Counted from the first letter of the stretch, positions 1-8,244 are shown. The stretch: DNA of 64,000 bases from Pelagicoccus enzymogenes (GCF_014803405.1 NZ_JACYFG010000006.1:751501-815500); one strand, 5' to 3'. Numbers and translations are program-made. Notes: generated by a model not told the origin, from the letters alone.

Positions 1-34
1 TTCCCAATCCACCACGCCACCAACGTAATAGAAA

Positions 35-907
35 TTGTCCGACCGCCACCTCATAGAAGCCGCCCTATCCGAGCACTCAGGACGCCCCTTTACCATCGAA
101 TCCCAACAATCGATCGGAGGCGGCTGCATCAACGACGCCTACCGCATACAAGGAAACGACGGCCCAAGCTACTTCGTCAAAGCAAACAACAAATCCTTCC
201 TCCCCGCCTTCGCCTCTGAAGCCAATGCCCTGCGCGAGCTTGCTGCCACACAGACGGTTAGCGTGCCAGAGGTCATCGATGCCATCGAAGGCGAAAACCA
301 ATCGTACTTGATCCTCGAATACATCGAAGCCCGCTCCTCGCAATCCGGCAACTGGGAAACGCTCGGCCACCAACTCGCCCAGCTCCACAAAATCGAACAA
401 CCCCACTTCGGCTGGCAGGAAAACAACCTCATCGGAGCCACCCCCCAACCCAATCCCCGCTCCCAGGCCTGGCCCGAATTCTTCCGCGAGCGCCGCATCC
501 AGCACCAACTAGCCCTCTGCGCCAGACGCGGCTACGAGTTGCCACACGCTGAACAGCTGCTGGAAGCCATTCCCTCCTTTTTCGAAAACTACACGCCGTA
601 CCCCAGCCTGCTGCACGGCGACCTCTGGTCCGGCAACGTCTCCTTCTCCAGCGACGGCAGCCCCTTCATCTACGACCCCGCCAGCTACTACGGCGACCGC
701 GAAGCTGACATCGCGTTTACCGAATTCTTTGGCGGCTTCCCCAAAAAATTCTACCAAGCGTACCATGAGAAGCTGCCATTGGATTCCGGATACGAGCGGC
801 GAAAGACGCTCTACAACCTCTACCACTGCCTCAACCACCTCTACCTCTTCGGCGCCAGCTATGCAGCCCAAGCCGAGCAAATGACTCGCCAACTCCTCTC
901 AAGATAG
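35..907 (+). CDS. Fructosamine-kinase family protein
   Basis: A 290-residue protein with the aminoglycoside-phosphotransferase/fructosamine-3-kinase fold. Family members phosphorylate ketosamine (Amadori) adducts so that sugars are released from glycated amines. Visible landmarks are a glycine-rich loop (GGGCINDAYRI, about residues 28-38), the ATP-binding Lys49 in FVKAN, the catalytic loop LHGDLWSGN (His194, Asp196) and the metal-binding Asp214 in YDPASYYGDREADIA. Length fits the family. The start is a TTG; no in-frame ATG lies before the conserved N-lobe, and only 34 bases precede it, so a start upstream of the window cannot be excluded. uppP follows 60 bases downstream on the same strand. 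The true substrate cannot be read from sequence. Confidence 0.9.
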   Translation: MSDRHLIEAALSEHSGRPFTIESQQSIGGGCINDAYRIQGNDGPSYFVKANNKSFLPAFASEANALRELAATQTVSVPEVIDAIEGENQSYLILEYIEARSSQSGNWETLGHQLAQLHKIEQPHFGWQENNLIGATPQPNPRSQAWPEFFRERRIQHQLALCARRGYELPHAEQLLEAIPSFFENYTPYPSLLHGDLWSGNVSFSSDGSPFIYDPASYYGDREADIAFTEFFGGFPKKFYQAYHEKLPLDSGYERRKTLYNLYHCLNHLYLFGASYAAQAEQMTRQLLSR

Positions 908-966
908 GAATACAGTAGCCGAAACAACCTTCCATCCTCCTCCTTCCAACTTCACCGCTTAGCACC

Positions 967-1755
967 ATGTCCCTTCTCGAAGCCATCCTCCTCGGCATCA
1001 TCCAAGGCCTCACCGAATTCCTCCCCGTTAGCAGCAGCGGACACCTCGAGCTCGGCAAAGCCATCCTCGGCATCGAAACCACCGAAGACGTGACCTTCAC
1101 CGTCGTGGTGCACGGAGCCACCGTGCTCTCCACCATGGTGATCTTCTGGCGAGATATACTCGATTTGCTGCGCGGACTCTTCTCCACCGACTGGAACGAA
1201 TCGAAGAAATACATCGCCATGCTGCTCTGGTCCTCCATCCCCGTCGTCATCGTCGGCCTCTTCTTCAAGGAAGAAGTGGAAAGCCTCTTCACCGGCAACG
1301 TCCTGCTCGTCGGCTGCATGCTGCTCGTAACTGGAGCCTTGCTCTCCTTCACCTACTACTCCCCCAAAGAAGGCGGCCCCGTCACCTTCAAGAAAGCGAT
1401 TATCATCGGCATTTCCCAAGCCATCGCCGTCATGCCCGGCATCTCCCGCTCCGGATCCACCATCGCCACCGGACTGCTGCTCGGCGTGGACAAGAGCAAG
1501 GTCGCCCGCTTCTCCTTCCTCATGGTCCTCATCCCCATCATCGGGGCCAACTGCAAGGACATCCTCGACGGCGGCATGGCCAACTCCGTCGTCGCTCCCC
1601 TGCCCCTGCTCGCCGGGGCCATCGCCGCCTTCATATCCGGCGTGCTCGCATGCAAGTGGATGATCTCCATCGTCACCCGTGGGAAGCTCATCTACTTCGC
1701 CTACTACTGCTTCGCCGCCGGCGCCATCGCCATCGCCGCCCACTTCATCGCCTAG
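967..1755 (+). CDS. uppP: Undecaprenyl-diphosphatase UppP/BacA
   Basis: A 262-residue polytopic membrane enzyme that dephosphorylates undecaprenyl diphosphate to recycle the lipid carrier of peptidoglycan and other envelope polymers; overproduction gives bacitracin resistance in model species. Both family signatures are present: QGLTEFLPVSSSGHLELG near residues 15-32 and PGISRSGST near residues 157-165. The rest is alternating hydrophobic helices, as expected. ATG start at the N-terminus of the first helix. The TAG stop overlaps by a few bases the stop of the convergent gene on the other strand, and it lies inside a short palindromic repeat (1753-1779), so the 3' end was probably shaped by that element. 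Confidence 0.97.
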   Translation: MSLLEAILLGIIQGLTEFLPVSSSGHLELGKAILGIETTEDVTFTVVVHGATVLSTMVIFWRDILDLLRGLFSTDWNESKKYIAMLLWSSIPVVIVGLFFKEEVESLFTGNVLLVGCMLLVTGALLSFTYYSPKEGGPVTFKKAIIIGISQAIAVMPGISRSGSTIATGLLLGVDKSKVARFSFLMVLIPIIGANCKDILDGGMANSVVAPLPLLAGAIAAFISGVLACKWMISIVTRGKLIYFAYYCFAAGAIAIAAHFIA

Positions 1756-2489
1756 CAGGAGCGACCTCGGTCGCGATCCACAGGTAGCGTCTGGAGGGAC
1801 GGGTTCCACCCCTTCCTCGCGGCCACTCTCTCCAAAAACGTCAAGCGCGCCGCCTCCTCGCTCACCAGCCGCTCGGCCTCCCTTTCCAAACGCAAGGAAC
1901 TCCCCTCTTCCCGCACCAAGCAGCCCCATCCCACCGGTACCTCCCCCAGGTTCTTGAGCACCCCCTCCTCCACTACCAGATAGCAAAAGTTCGCCGCCCC
2001 ATAGCGAGCGATCCGCGAAAACTTCACCCCATCCGCCAGCTTTCGCTCCAGCAAGGCCAGCCGCGACACCAGCCGCCTCCACCGCTCGTGCCGCAAATCC
2101 CCGAAATCGTAAGCATCGTATTCGCGGAACAAGGACAAGCCCTGCCGGCACTCCGGCAAATGCACCCGCAGCAAGCCACGCAGGCGCTCCACCTCCTCCG
2201 CCACCCCCTCCAACTCGCTCCGCGCCTCGCCCTCCACACTCGCATCCCGCAGGAAATCCGCCCGGCTCTGCTTGCACTCCAGCGCGAAGGTCTCACCCAG
2301 CACCCCCATTCGCCCCGACGCCCGATAGCCCGCCACGTCCACCCGATACGGCGAAAGCGGCAAACGCACCTCCGTCGCCGCCGCCCGACACCCCTGCAGC
2401 CTGAGCCACTCCATCGAGAGTCGCTTCAGCTCCCGATGCCGACGCGACTCGCCTTTCGCCCTCTGCGAATCCAAGTTATCTCCAACCAT
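1752..2489 (-). CDS. PD-(D/E)XK-type endonuclease-like hypothetical protein
   Basis: A 245-residue protein of unknown function. Residues about 40-80 read EVRLPLSPYRVDVAGY ... FALECKQSRADFLRDA. This matches the E-xn-D-xn-(E/D)xK pattern of the PD-(D/E)XK nuclease fold, as in MmcB/YraN-type or restriction-endonuclease-like proteins. A central segment is charged and helical, possibly coiled coil (ERLRGLLRVHLPECRQ). It is convergent with uppP and the two stop codons overlap. The last 19 or so residues (from GWNPSLQ onward) are encoded by the intergenic palindromic repeats, so the tail is probably an acquired read-through extension without conserved function. Nuclease activity is inferred from the motif only. 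Confidence 0.7.
   Translation of the reverse strand: MVGDNLDSQRAKGESRRHRELKRLSMEWLRLQGCRAAATEVRLPLSPYRVDVAGYRASGRMGVLGETFALECKQSRADFLRDASVEGEARSELEGVAEEVERLRGLLRVHLPECRQGLSLFREYDAYDFGDLRHERWRRLVSRLALLERKLADGVKFSRIARYGAANFCYLVVEEGVLKNLGEVPVGWGCLVREEGSSLRLEREAERLVSEEAARLTFLERVAARKGWNPSLQTLPVDRDRGRSC
1753..1812 (+). repeat. Short palindromic repeats at the uppP 3' end
   Basis: GAGCGACCTCGGTCGCGATC (about 1760-1779) forms a perfect GCGACC/GGTCGC stem and resembles GAAGCGACCTCGCGTCGCG at 11244. It is followed by GTAGCGTCTGGAGGGACGGG (from 1784), which resembles the GTAG-type family seen at 3220, 5346 and 7861. The uppP TAG stop is the left edge of the first unit, and both units are read through by the convergent gene. 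Confidence 0.7.
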
Positions 2490-2629
2490 CCCCCAAAGTA
2501 TCGCAGCGCCTCCGACATCCCCCGCCCCATCCTCAAAACTTATCGACCCTCAGCAAACTTCCTAGGCAAAAAAATTCCCCGCCATTCGCCCTTCACTTTT
2601 CCCAAATCACAATTCAAACCTCCTCCACC

Positions 2630-3223
2630 ATGAAACTCGGATTCCTCGCATCGCACGGCGGCTCAAACATGCAAGCCATCCTCGACGGCTGCGCCGCAGG
2701 CCGCATTCCCGCCAGCCCTGCCCTGCTCATCTGCAACAATCCCGGAGCCGGCGCCCTCGACCGTGCCGCCAAAGCCGGCATGCCCGCCCGGGTCCTCAAC
2801 GGCCAGACCCACCCCGATCCCGCCGATCTCGACGCCGCCATCCTCGACGCCCTTCGCGCCGCCCAAGTCGACCTCGTCATCCTCGCCGGCTACATGAAGA
2901 AGATCGGCCCCCAGCTCCTCGCCAGCTACCAAAACCGCATCCTCAACATCCACCCCGCCCTCCTGCCCAAATTCGGCGGCCAAGGCATGTTCGGCATGCA
3001 CGTGCACCGCGCCGTCATCGCCGCTGGCGAAACCGAGTCCGGCGCCACTGTGCACCTTATCGACGAAGTCTACGATGAAGGCCCCATCCTCCAACAAGCC
3101 CGCGTCCCCGTCCTCCCCGGCGACACCCCCGAGACCCTCCAGCTCCGCGTCCTCGAGCAAGAGCACCAGCTCTACCCCGACACCATCGCCAAAATCGCCA
3201 CCGGCCAAATCCAGCTCCCGTAG
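2630..3223 (+). CDS. purN: Phosphoribosylglycinamide formyltransferase PurN
   Basis: A 197-residue GAR transformylase, which transfers a formyl group from 10-formyl-tetrahydrofolate to GAR in step three of purine biosynthesis. Present are the N-terminal phosphate-binding segment LASHGGSNMQAI, the catalytic block ILNIHPALLPKFGGQG (Asn and His) and the Asp-containing loop VHLIDEVYDEGPILQQ. Length is typical. ATG start with no longer plausible alternative. The gene stands alone between a divergent gene (140-base gap) and ftsK. Its TAG stop codon is formed by the first bases of a dispersed palindromic repeat (3220-3251). Confidence 0.96.
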   Translation: MKLGFLASHGGSNMQAILDGCAAGRIPASPALLICNNPGAGALDRAAKAGMPARVLNGQTHPDPADLDAAILDALRAAQVDLVILAGYMKKIGPQLLASYQNRILNIHPALLPKFGGQGMFGMHVHRAVIAAGETESGATVHLIDEVYDEGPILQQARVPVLPGDTPETLQLRVLEQEHQLYPDTIAKIATGQIQLP

Positions 3224-3251
3224 GGCGCGGGCTTTACTGCCCGTCCCGCAA
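3220..3251 (+). repeat. GTAG-type palindromic repeat supplying the purN stop
   Basis: GTAGGGCGCGGGCTTTACTG followed by CCCGTCCCGC. The arms GCGGG and CCCGT/CCCGC pair around a CTTTACTG loop. An almost identical copy lies at 5346. The TAG within the first four bases is the purN stop codon. Confidence 0.75.
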
Positions 3252-3348
3252 CTCCCCCATCCCCGCCCCTCCTCAAATTTCCCGCAACAAATCCTTGAAT
3301 CCGCGCCCGGCTTCCACAGCGTCATCGGCTTCCCTTTCAACAGCCAAG

Positions 3349-5208
3349 ATGCCCGGTCCCTCCAAGCAATCCCAGAAGTCCATCAAACGAGTCAAAGACG
3401 GCGTACGCCGCTTCCTCGAAACCATGGCGGGAGAGCAACAAGAGCCTGAAGAGGACGAAAGCCCATCTCCCGCTTCCCCTTCTCGCAGCGACACCCAGGA
3501 CCTCCCCGACGACCTCGTCCGCATCGCCCAGCTGGAAAGCGAAACCCTGGCCGCCGAGCGCCGCCAAATCGAAAAGTGGCGCGCCGAGCTCGAAGCCACC
3601 CTGCGCGACCGCGAGGAACGCCAAGCCTACTTCGCCGACCTCGCCGCCGAACGCGAGTCCCGCTTCAAGCTCATGCTGGAGAGTGCCCAAGCCCAGCTCG
3701 CCGGCCGCCCTCCTGTCGAGGAACCGGAGCCCGCAGAGGAAGAACCCGAAGCGCCAACCGCTCCCATCGCCGAGCCCATCCCCGCCGGACCTTACAACAC
3801 GCCCACTCTCGAACTTCTCGAAGCCTCCAGCATCGAAGACGCCATCCTCGTTTCACCCGAAACCCTCGAGGAACAAGAGCTCAAGCTGCAAGGCGTGCTG
3901 GATAACTTCGCCGTCGACGCCATGGTCTACGACGCCGTGGTCGGCCCCCGCGTCACCCAGTTCCGCATCCGCCCCGGCATCGGCGTCCGCGTCGAAAAAA
4001 TCTCCGGCCTGCAAAAAAACATTTCCCTCAACCTCGCCCAAACCAACGTCCGCATCCAAGCCCCCATCCCGGGCGAGCCCTTCGTGGGCGTGGAAATCGG
4101 CAACGGCAACACCCTGCCCATCCGCCTGCGCTCCGTCTTCGAGTCCAAGGCCTGGCAACACGGCAGCGAGACCATCCCGCTCGCCATCGGCATGGACATC
4201 CAGGGCAAGATCATCGTCGCCGACCTCGCCAAAGCCCCGCACCTGCTCATCGCCGGAGCCACCGGCTCCGGCAAGTCGGTCTGCATGAGCAACCTCATCG
4301 TCAGCCTGCTCTACAAGTTCACCCCCGCGGAGCTGGAGCTCGTCCTCATCGACCCCAAACGCGTCGAGTTCGGACTCTTCAAAGAAGTCCCCCACCTCAT
4401 CCACCCCGTCGTCGGCGACCCCAAGACCGCCGTCCTCCTCCTCAAATGGGTGGTCAAGGAGATGGAGAACCGCTACGAGATCCTCGCCGAAAAGCAGGTC
4501 CGCAACATCGCCAGCTACAACGCCAAGGCCGAAGCCCAAGGCTTCGACAAGATGCCCTTCATGGTCGTCATCATCGACGAGCTGGCCGACCTCATGATGA
4601 CCTCCAAAGGCGAGGCCGAAGCCTCCCTCGCCCGCATCGCCCAGCTCTCCCGCGCCGTAGGCATCCACACCATCATCGCCACCCAGCGCCCCTCCGTCAA
4701 CGTCATCACCGGCGTCATCAAGGCCAACTACCCCACCCGCATCGCCTTCCAAGTCTCCTCCATCGTCGACTCCCGCACCATCCTCGACTGCAAAGGCGCC
4801 GAGTCCCTGCTCGGCCAAGGCGACATGCTCTTCAACCCGCCCGGCTTCGCCCGCCTCGTCCGTATCCAAAGCCCCATGGTGCAAGACGAAGAACTCACCC
4901 GCGTCGTCACCCACGTCTCCGCCGCCCAACCCGATCGCAACCGCGTCGACCTCAGCTCCTTCACCCAATCCAGCGAAGGCACCGCCGAATCCCTCGCCGA
5001 CGGAGCCGACGACCTCTACATGCAAGCCCTCGCCATCGTGGCCGAGACCCAAAAAGCCAGCACCAGCTACCTGCAGCGCCGCCTCCGCATCGGCTACAAC
5101 CGCGCCGCCACTCTCATCGAAGAAATGGAAGACCGCTTCCACATCGGCCCCCAAAACGGCTCCACCCCCCGCGAAGTCTTCGTCACCCAGGAGGACCTCC
5201 AACAATGA
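3349..5208 (+). CDS. ftsK: FtsK/SpoIIIE-family DNA translocase, soluble form
   Basis: About 619 residues from the ATG at 3349; an in-frame TTG at 3295 would add 18 low-complexity residues and was not chosen. The C-terminal two thirds is a complete FtsK motor: alpha/beta domain, Walker A GATGSGKS near residues 303-310, LVLIDPKRVEF, Walker B MVVIIDELADLMM, IATQRPSVNVITG, and a C-terminal gamma winged helix (YLQRRLRIGYNRAATLIEEME). This predicts hexameric ATP-driven pumping of double-stranded DNA, oriented by sequence-specific gamma-domain contacts, during chromosome segregation. The N-terminal 120 residues are charged and probably coiled coil (RRQIEKWRAELEATLRDRE), with none of the usual four membrane helices. 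The protein is therefore predicted to be cytosolic or membrane-recruited through a partner. Confidence 0.93.
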   Translation: MPGPSKQSQKSIKRVKDGVRRFLETMAGEQQEPEEDESPSPASPSRSDTQDLPDDLVRIAQLESETLAAERRQIEKWRAELEATLRDREERQAYFADLAAERESRFKLMLESAQAQLAGRPPVEEPEPAEEEPEAPTAPIAEPIPAGPYNTPTLELLEASSIEDAILVSPETLEEQELKLQGVLDNFAVDAMVYDAVVGPRVTQFRIRPGIGVRVEKISGLQKNISLNLAQTNVRIQAPIPGEPFVGVEIGNGNTLPIRLRSVFESKAWQHGSETIPLAIGMDIQGKIIVADLAKAPHLLIAGATGSGKSVCMSNLIVSLLYKFTPAELELVLIDPKRVEFGLFKEVPHLIHPVVGDPKTAVLLLKWVVKEMENRYEILAEKQVRNIASYNAKAEAQGFDKMPFMVVIIDELADLMMTSKGEAEASLARIAQLSRAVGIHTIIATQRPSVNVITGVIKANYPTRIAFQVSSIVDSRTILDCKGAESLLGQGDMLFNPPGFARLVRIQSPMVQDEELTRVVTHVSAAQPDRNRVDLSSFTQSSEGTAESLADGADDLYMQALAIVAETQKASTSYLQRRLRIGYNRAATLIEEMEDRFHIGPQNGSTPREVFVTQEDLQQ

Positions 5209-5222
5209 GCCGCCCAAACCAC

Positions 5223-5484
5223 GTAGGGCTGGCGCTCGCGCCACGCCGCAACAACCCGATCCCAATGTGGCACGGCCGTGGGCGCTTCGCTTTGTCGTCG
5301 CAGGAGCTCCTCGGTACCGCGGGCGTTTCCCCCACAACCCGATCCGTAGGGCGCGGGCTTTACTGCCCGTCCCGCACTGCAGGATCCCCCACAACCCCAT
5401 CCGTAGGGTTGGACCTTGGTCCAGACCGCACTGCAGGACCCCTCTCCCCTCTTCGTGCCCCTTCGTGGCCCTTCGTGGGCAAAT
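5223..5484 (+). repeat. Cluster of four intergenic palindromic/direct repeats
   Basis: The 315-base gap after ftsK holds no gene but three GTAG-type units in a row. They start at 5223 (GTAGGGCTGGCGCTCGCGCC), 5346 (nearly identical to the unit at 3220, with the tail CGCACTGCAGGATCC) and 5403 (GTAGGGTTGGACCTTGGTCC, tail CGCACTGCAGGACC). Each is an imperfect hairpin. From 5451 comes a TTCGTG-type direct repeat (CTTCGTGCCC, CTTCGTGGCC, CTTCGTGGGCAAAT), similar to those at 7417 and 8245. Confidence 0.75.
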
Positions 5485-5523
5485 CCCCCCTCACCCTTCA
5501 CCCCCTCCTTCACCGCGCCTAGC

Positions 5524-7017
5524 ATGGACATTCTCTCCATCAACGACCTGCTCGACGCCCTAGAAGAGCACGGACCTGAAAAGGTCATCAAGGCCACCCG
5601 CAAGAAGCCCATTTCCAGCTTTGCCCTGCGCAGCCTGTATTCAGAATACGCGGACAACGAGGAATACCTCCTCTTCCTCGCCCAGTACCCCCTCCTTCCC
5701 TCCGAGCTGGCCCAAAGCATCGCCGCCGACCTCAAGACTAAACAGGTCGCCATTGCCACCGCCCTCGCCAGCAACCCCCGCACCCCCGCCCAATCCCTCG
5801 GCCTGCTGGCCACCCACTCCTCCGCCAGCGTACGCATCGCCGTCGCCAACAATCCCAACCTCAGCCCCAAGGAGTGCCAAACCCTCGCCCAAGACGAGGC
5901 CCCCTTCGCTCGGGCGGCCATCGCCCAAAACCCAAGCCTGCCCAATTACCTGCAGTTCATCCTCGCCACCGACGACGAACCCGCCGTCAAGATCGCCCTC
6001 GCCGGACGCGAAAACCTCGACGGCGACGTAGCCCACTGCCTCAGCCGCGATTCCTCTGCCCTCGTCAAGGCCGCTCTCCTGCAAAACAAGTACCTCGATC
6101 CCGAGCTCTTCCAGATGTGGGCCGACTCCGACGACGAAGTCCTGCAGTCCCTCATCCAACGCCGGGCCGACAAATTTCCCGCCTCCGTACGCAACTCCCT
6201 GCGCTACTCGCCCCACCCCAGCGTACGCTTCCCCGCCCTCGACAGCAGCCCGCTCTCCCTCCCGGAAATGCTCTGGCTGGCCGAGTCCGACACTATCGAG
6301 GACCGCGTCCACCTCGCCCAGAAGCCCGATCTTCCGGCGGCCATCCAACGTATCCTCGCTCAGGATACATCGGCCAAGGTGAGACGCTACCTCGCCGCCA
6401 GCGCCAGCATCCAGCAAGACATCGCTGAACGCGTTGCCACCTCCCACGACCTGCAAGCCTGCATCGCCCTTGCCAAGAATCCCAAGGCCAGCCCCGAGCT
6501 CCTCAACGAGCTCTGCCTGCACTCCGACCCCCAAGTCGCCACCCTCGTCGCCTACCGCGACGACCTCAGCGACCACCACTGGGACCTGCTCATCAACCAG
6601 CGCAGCGACAACACCGTAGCCGAACACATCGCATTCCAAGCCATCGATTACCCTGATATCGAAGCCACCGTAGCCGAACGCTTCGCCACCAGTCCCAATC
6701 CCTCCCTGCGGGCCTTCGCCGCCGCAGCCTTCGATATTCCGCCTGCCGCCCTCGCCACTCTCAGCCACGACATCTGCGAAAAAGTGCGCGAATCCGTCGC
6801 CAGCAACCCCAACGTGCCCGAGCCCCAGCTCCGCGAGCTCTGCTACGACGAGAACCAAGACATCGCCAACGCCGCCGAAAAGACCATTGCCCTGCGTCTC
6901 CAAGCAGCGAATACACCCCAGAAAACACAAACTTTCCAAAAAACCGAAACCGCGGCTCGCCAAAGCGGCGCCCGCAAAACCATTCTCAAAAACATCCTAA
7001 GCTTCTTTAAGGAATAA
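5524..7017 (+). CDS. LRV/HEAT-like repeat protein
   Basis: About 497 residues from the ATG at 5524; an upstream in-frame start would translate intergenic repeats and is unlikely. Almost the whole chain is a series of helical units of about 24 residues with the pattern V-R-x-A-V-A-x-N-P-x-(x)-P-x-x-x-L, for example SVRIAVANNPNLSPKECQTL and VRESVASNPNVPEPQLREL. This matches the leucine-rich-repeat-variant (LRV) class, a solenoid used for protein or ligand binding. No enzymatic domain, signal peptide or membrane segment is seen. The C-terminal 40 residues are basic and polar. The next gene starts 6 bases after the stop and a related gene follows, so an operon and a shared role are likely, but the function is unknown. 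Confidence 0.85.
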   Translation: MDILSINDLLDALEEHGPEKVIKATRKKPISSFALRSLYSEYADNEEYLLFLAQYPLLPSELAQSIAADLKTKQVAIATALASNPRTPAQSLGLLATHSSASVRIAVANNPNLSPKECQTLAQDEAPFARAAIAQNPSLPNYLQFILATDDEPAVKIALAGRENLDGDVAHCLSRDSSALVKAALLQNKYLDPELFQMWADSDDEVLQSLIQRRADKFPASVRNSLRYSPHPSVRFPALDSSPLSLPEMLWLAESDTIEDRVHLAQKPDLPAAIQRILAQDTSAKVRRYLAASASIQQDIAERVATSHDLQACIALAKNPKASPELLNELCLHSDPQVATLVAYRDDLSDHHWDLLINQRSDNTVAEHIAFQAIDYPDIEATVAERFATSPNPSLRAFAAAAFDIPPAALATLSHDICEKVRESVASNPNVPEPQLRELCYDENQDIANAAEKTIALRLQAANTPQKTQTFQKTETAARQSGARKTILKNILSFFKE

Positions 7018-7023
7018 CAAGAC

Positions 7024-7377
7024 ATGGCAAAGAAACCACAAAAGCTCGCACCTCTGACCTTCGAAGAAATCGTACTTCGCGGCGACAGCGAAACCATCCG
7101 CCAAGCCCTCGAAGCCCGCACCAAGATCGACACCCTGCTCGAAGAACGCGAAGCTGCCTACCAGCGCATCAGCGAACTCGAGAGTCAAGTCGAGTCCATC
7201 GTCGGCGAAGAAGGCGTATTCCCCTTCCCAGCTCCTCCCGCTCCCGTATCCGCTTTTCCAGCACCGGCACCAGCGAAGAAGGCTGCCAAGAAAGCCGCTC
7301 CTAAGCCAGCCAAGGAAGAAGAGCCCAAGACTGAAGAGGCTCCCGAATCCGAAAAGCCAGCCGAGGAAGAGGAGTAA
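7024..7377 (+). CDS. Small coiled-coil protein with Ala/Lys/Glu-rich tail
   Basis: A 117-residue protein not assigned to any known family. Residues 20-62 form a heptad-rich helix (LEARTKIDTLLEEREAAYQR) ending in a GEEGVFPFPAP turn. The C-terminal half is low complexity, first Lys/Ala/Pro ([14 protein letters not shown]), then strongly acidic (EEEPKTEEAPESEKPAEEEE). It starts 6 bases after the repeat-protein gene, implying co-translation. The coiled coil plus aromatic/Pro turn resembles the first 45 residues of the next gene, so the two are probably diverged paralogues. No signal peptide; cytosolic. Confidence 0.8.
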   Translation: MAKKPQKLAPLTFEEIVLRGDSETIRQALEARTKIDTLLEEREAAYQRISELESQVESIVGEEGVFPFPAPPAPVSAFPAPAPAKKAAKKAAPKPAKEEEPKTEEAPESEKPAEEEE

Positions 7378-7381
7378 GCCA

Positions 7382-7440
7382 AGGTGGGTCGGCCGCTCCG
7401 CGGGCGACAAAACACCTTAGTGTTCCTTCGTGGGCAAATA
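7382..7440 (+). repeat. Two adjacent intergenic repeat units
   Basis: GGTGGGTCGGCCGCTCCGCG (from 7384) contains the palindrome CGGCCGCTCCGCGGGCG and matches the units at 16495 and, more weakly, 21810. It is followed by TGTTCCTTCGTGGGCAAATA (7421-7440), the TTCGTG-type unit also found at 5451 and 8245. Confidence 0.65.
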
Positions 7441-7447
7441 ACACCCT

Positions 7448-7864
7448 ATGCCGAATAACATGTCCATAGACGAGCTCGTCGCGGTCAACTCTCTGCTCAT
7501 CGAGCGAGAGACCTGCCTCGCCGACCTCAGTCACATCGAGAGCACCATCTCGGACATCCTCGGCACGCCCTACCCCTTCGACGCTCCGCAGGTCGAACTT
7601 CCCTCCCAGAAAAAAGGCAAGCGAGCCAAGGCCCTCAAACAGCCCAAAGCCAAAGCTGCCCCCAAGATCCGCCGCCTCAAAGAGGGCGAGACCGGTTACC
7701 GCGTCACCCTCACCGAAAACGGCGAAACCAAGACCCACGACCTGCTCGACTTCGCCCCCTTCCAAAAGCTCTTGGCGAAGCCCCTCCCCCACCACCGTAT
7801 CCAATCCGTGGCTACCCTCGACGACACCCTAAACGTCGCCGACACCCTCTACGAACTCACGTAG
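7448..7864 (+). CDS. Small coiled-coil protein, paralogue of the preceding gene
   Basis: A 138-residue protein of unknown function. Residues 5-45 (VAVNSLLIERETCLADLSHI through SDILGTPYPFDAP) mirror the neighbour's coiled coil, with a conserved L-x-E-R-E core and an aromatic/Pro turn. A basic linker follows (KKGKRAKALKQPKAKAAPK). The C-terminal 60 residues are a more ordered, mixed segment (ETGYRVTLTENGETKTHDLL) that could be a small beta-alpha domain. The gene is third in a run with the LRV-like protein, 70 bases downstream of its paralogue and separated by repeats. The stop codon TAG falls inside a GTAG-type palindrome beginning at 7861. Confidence 0.8.
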   Translation: MPNNMSIDELVAVNSLLIERETCLADLSHIESTISDILGTPYPFDAPQVELPSQKKGKRAKALKQPKAKAAPKIRRLKEGETGYRVTLTENGETKTHDLLDFAPFQKLLAKPLPHHRIQSVATLDDTLNVADTLYELT

Positions 7865-8211
7865 CGCTGAGCTTTAGCCAGCGTCCGCATTGCAGGATCA
7901 AGTAGGGCTGTCGCTCGCGACACGCCGCAGCTCATGACTTCCTAAGTCCACACTGCACGATCCCCACCACACCAAGCTCCAAACAACGCTCGTCCCTTGC
8001 TAAGAGCCTTTGTGGGAAGCGGCCTTGTGCCGCGATTCCCCTGGTCATCCATAGACCCATCCACTTAAACATCCTCGGGCGAAGCGATTCTCGCCGGTCG
8101 CAGACCAGATAAAGAGAGCGCAGCGAGCGAGTGTTAACTCCAAATCACCACTGCAGCGTGCCGCCTTTCGGCTTTGCTCAAGATCTAGGACAAGCTGTAG
8201 CCCTACAAAAA
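7861..8211 (+). repeat. Repeat-filled intergenic stretch
   Basis: The 420 bases between the coiled-coil gene and the mqo 3' end hold no credible gene. A GTAG-type unit starts at 7861 (GTAGCGCTGAGCTTTAGCCA with tail CGCATTGCAGGATC) and supplies the upstream stop codon. A second starts at 7902 (GTAGGGCTGTCGCTCGCGAC). A GAAGCGG-type unit lies at about 8011-8040 (GGAAGCGGCCTTGTGCCGCG, a GCGGC/GCCGC stem), the same sequence as at 16628. From 8080 there is a further imperfect palindrome (GGCGAAGCGATTCTCGCC). The region resembles a landing zone for small repeats. Confidence 0.65.
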
Positions 8212-8235
8212 AGAGCGGACCCTAAAGTCCGCTCT
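8212..8235 (-). terminator. Intrinsic terminator of mqo
   Basis: AGAGCGGAC ... GTCCGCTCT is a perfect 9-bp stem with a 6-base loop. On the minus strand it is followed by six T residues, 50 bases beyond the mqo stop. Confidence 0.85.
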
Positions 8236-8244
8236 CCCTTAAAA

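Noticed and set aside
952-2277. Antisense open frame of 441 codons over uppP
   Set aside because: Gly/Asp/Glu low-complexity translation typical of shadow frames; uppP has both family signatures.
3295-3348. TTG start for ftsK
   Set aside because: It would add 18 Ser/Ala/Pro-rich residues with no counterpart; the ATG at 3349 is preferred.
3853-5400. Long open frame antisense to ftsK (515 codons)
   Set aside because: Composition is Gly/Asp/Val/Glu-heavy as expected from reading a GC-rich gene backwards; no domain, and ftsK on the other strand is unmistakable.
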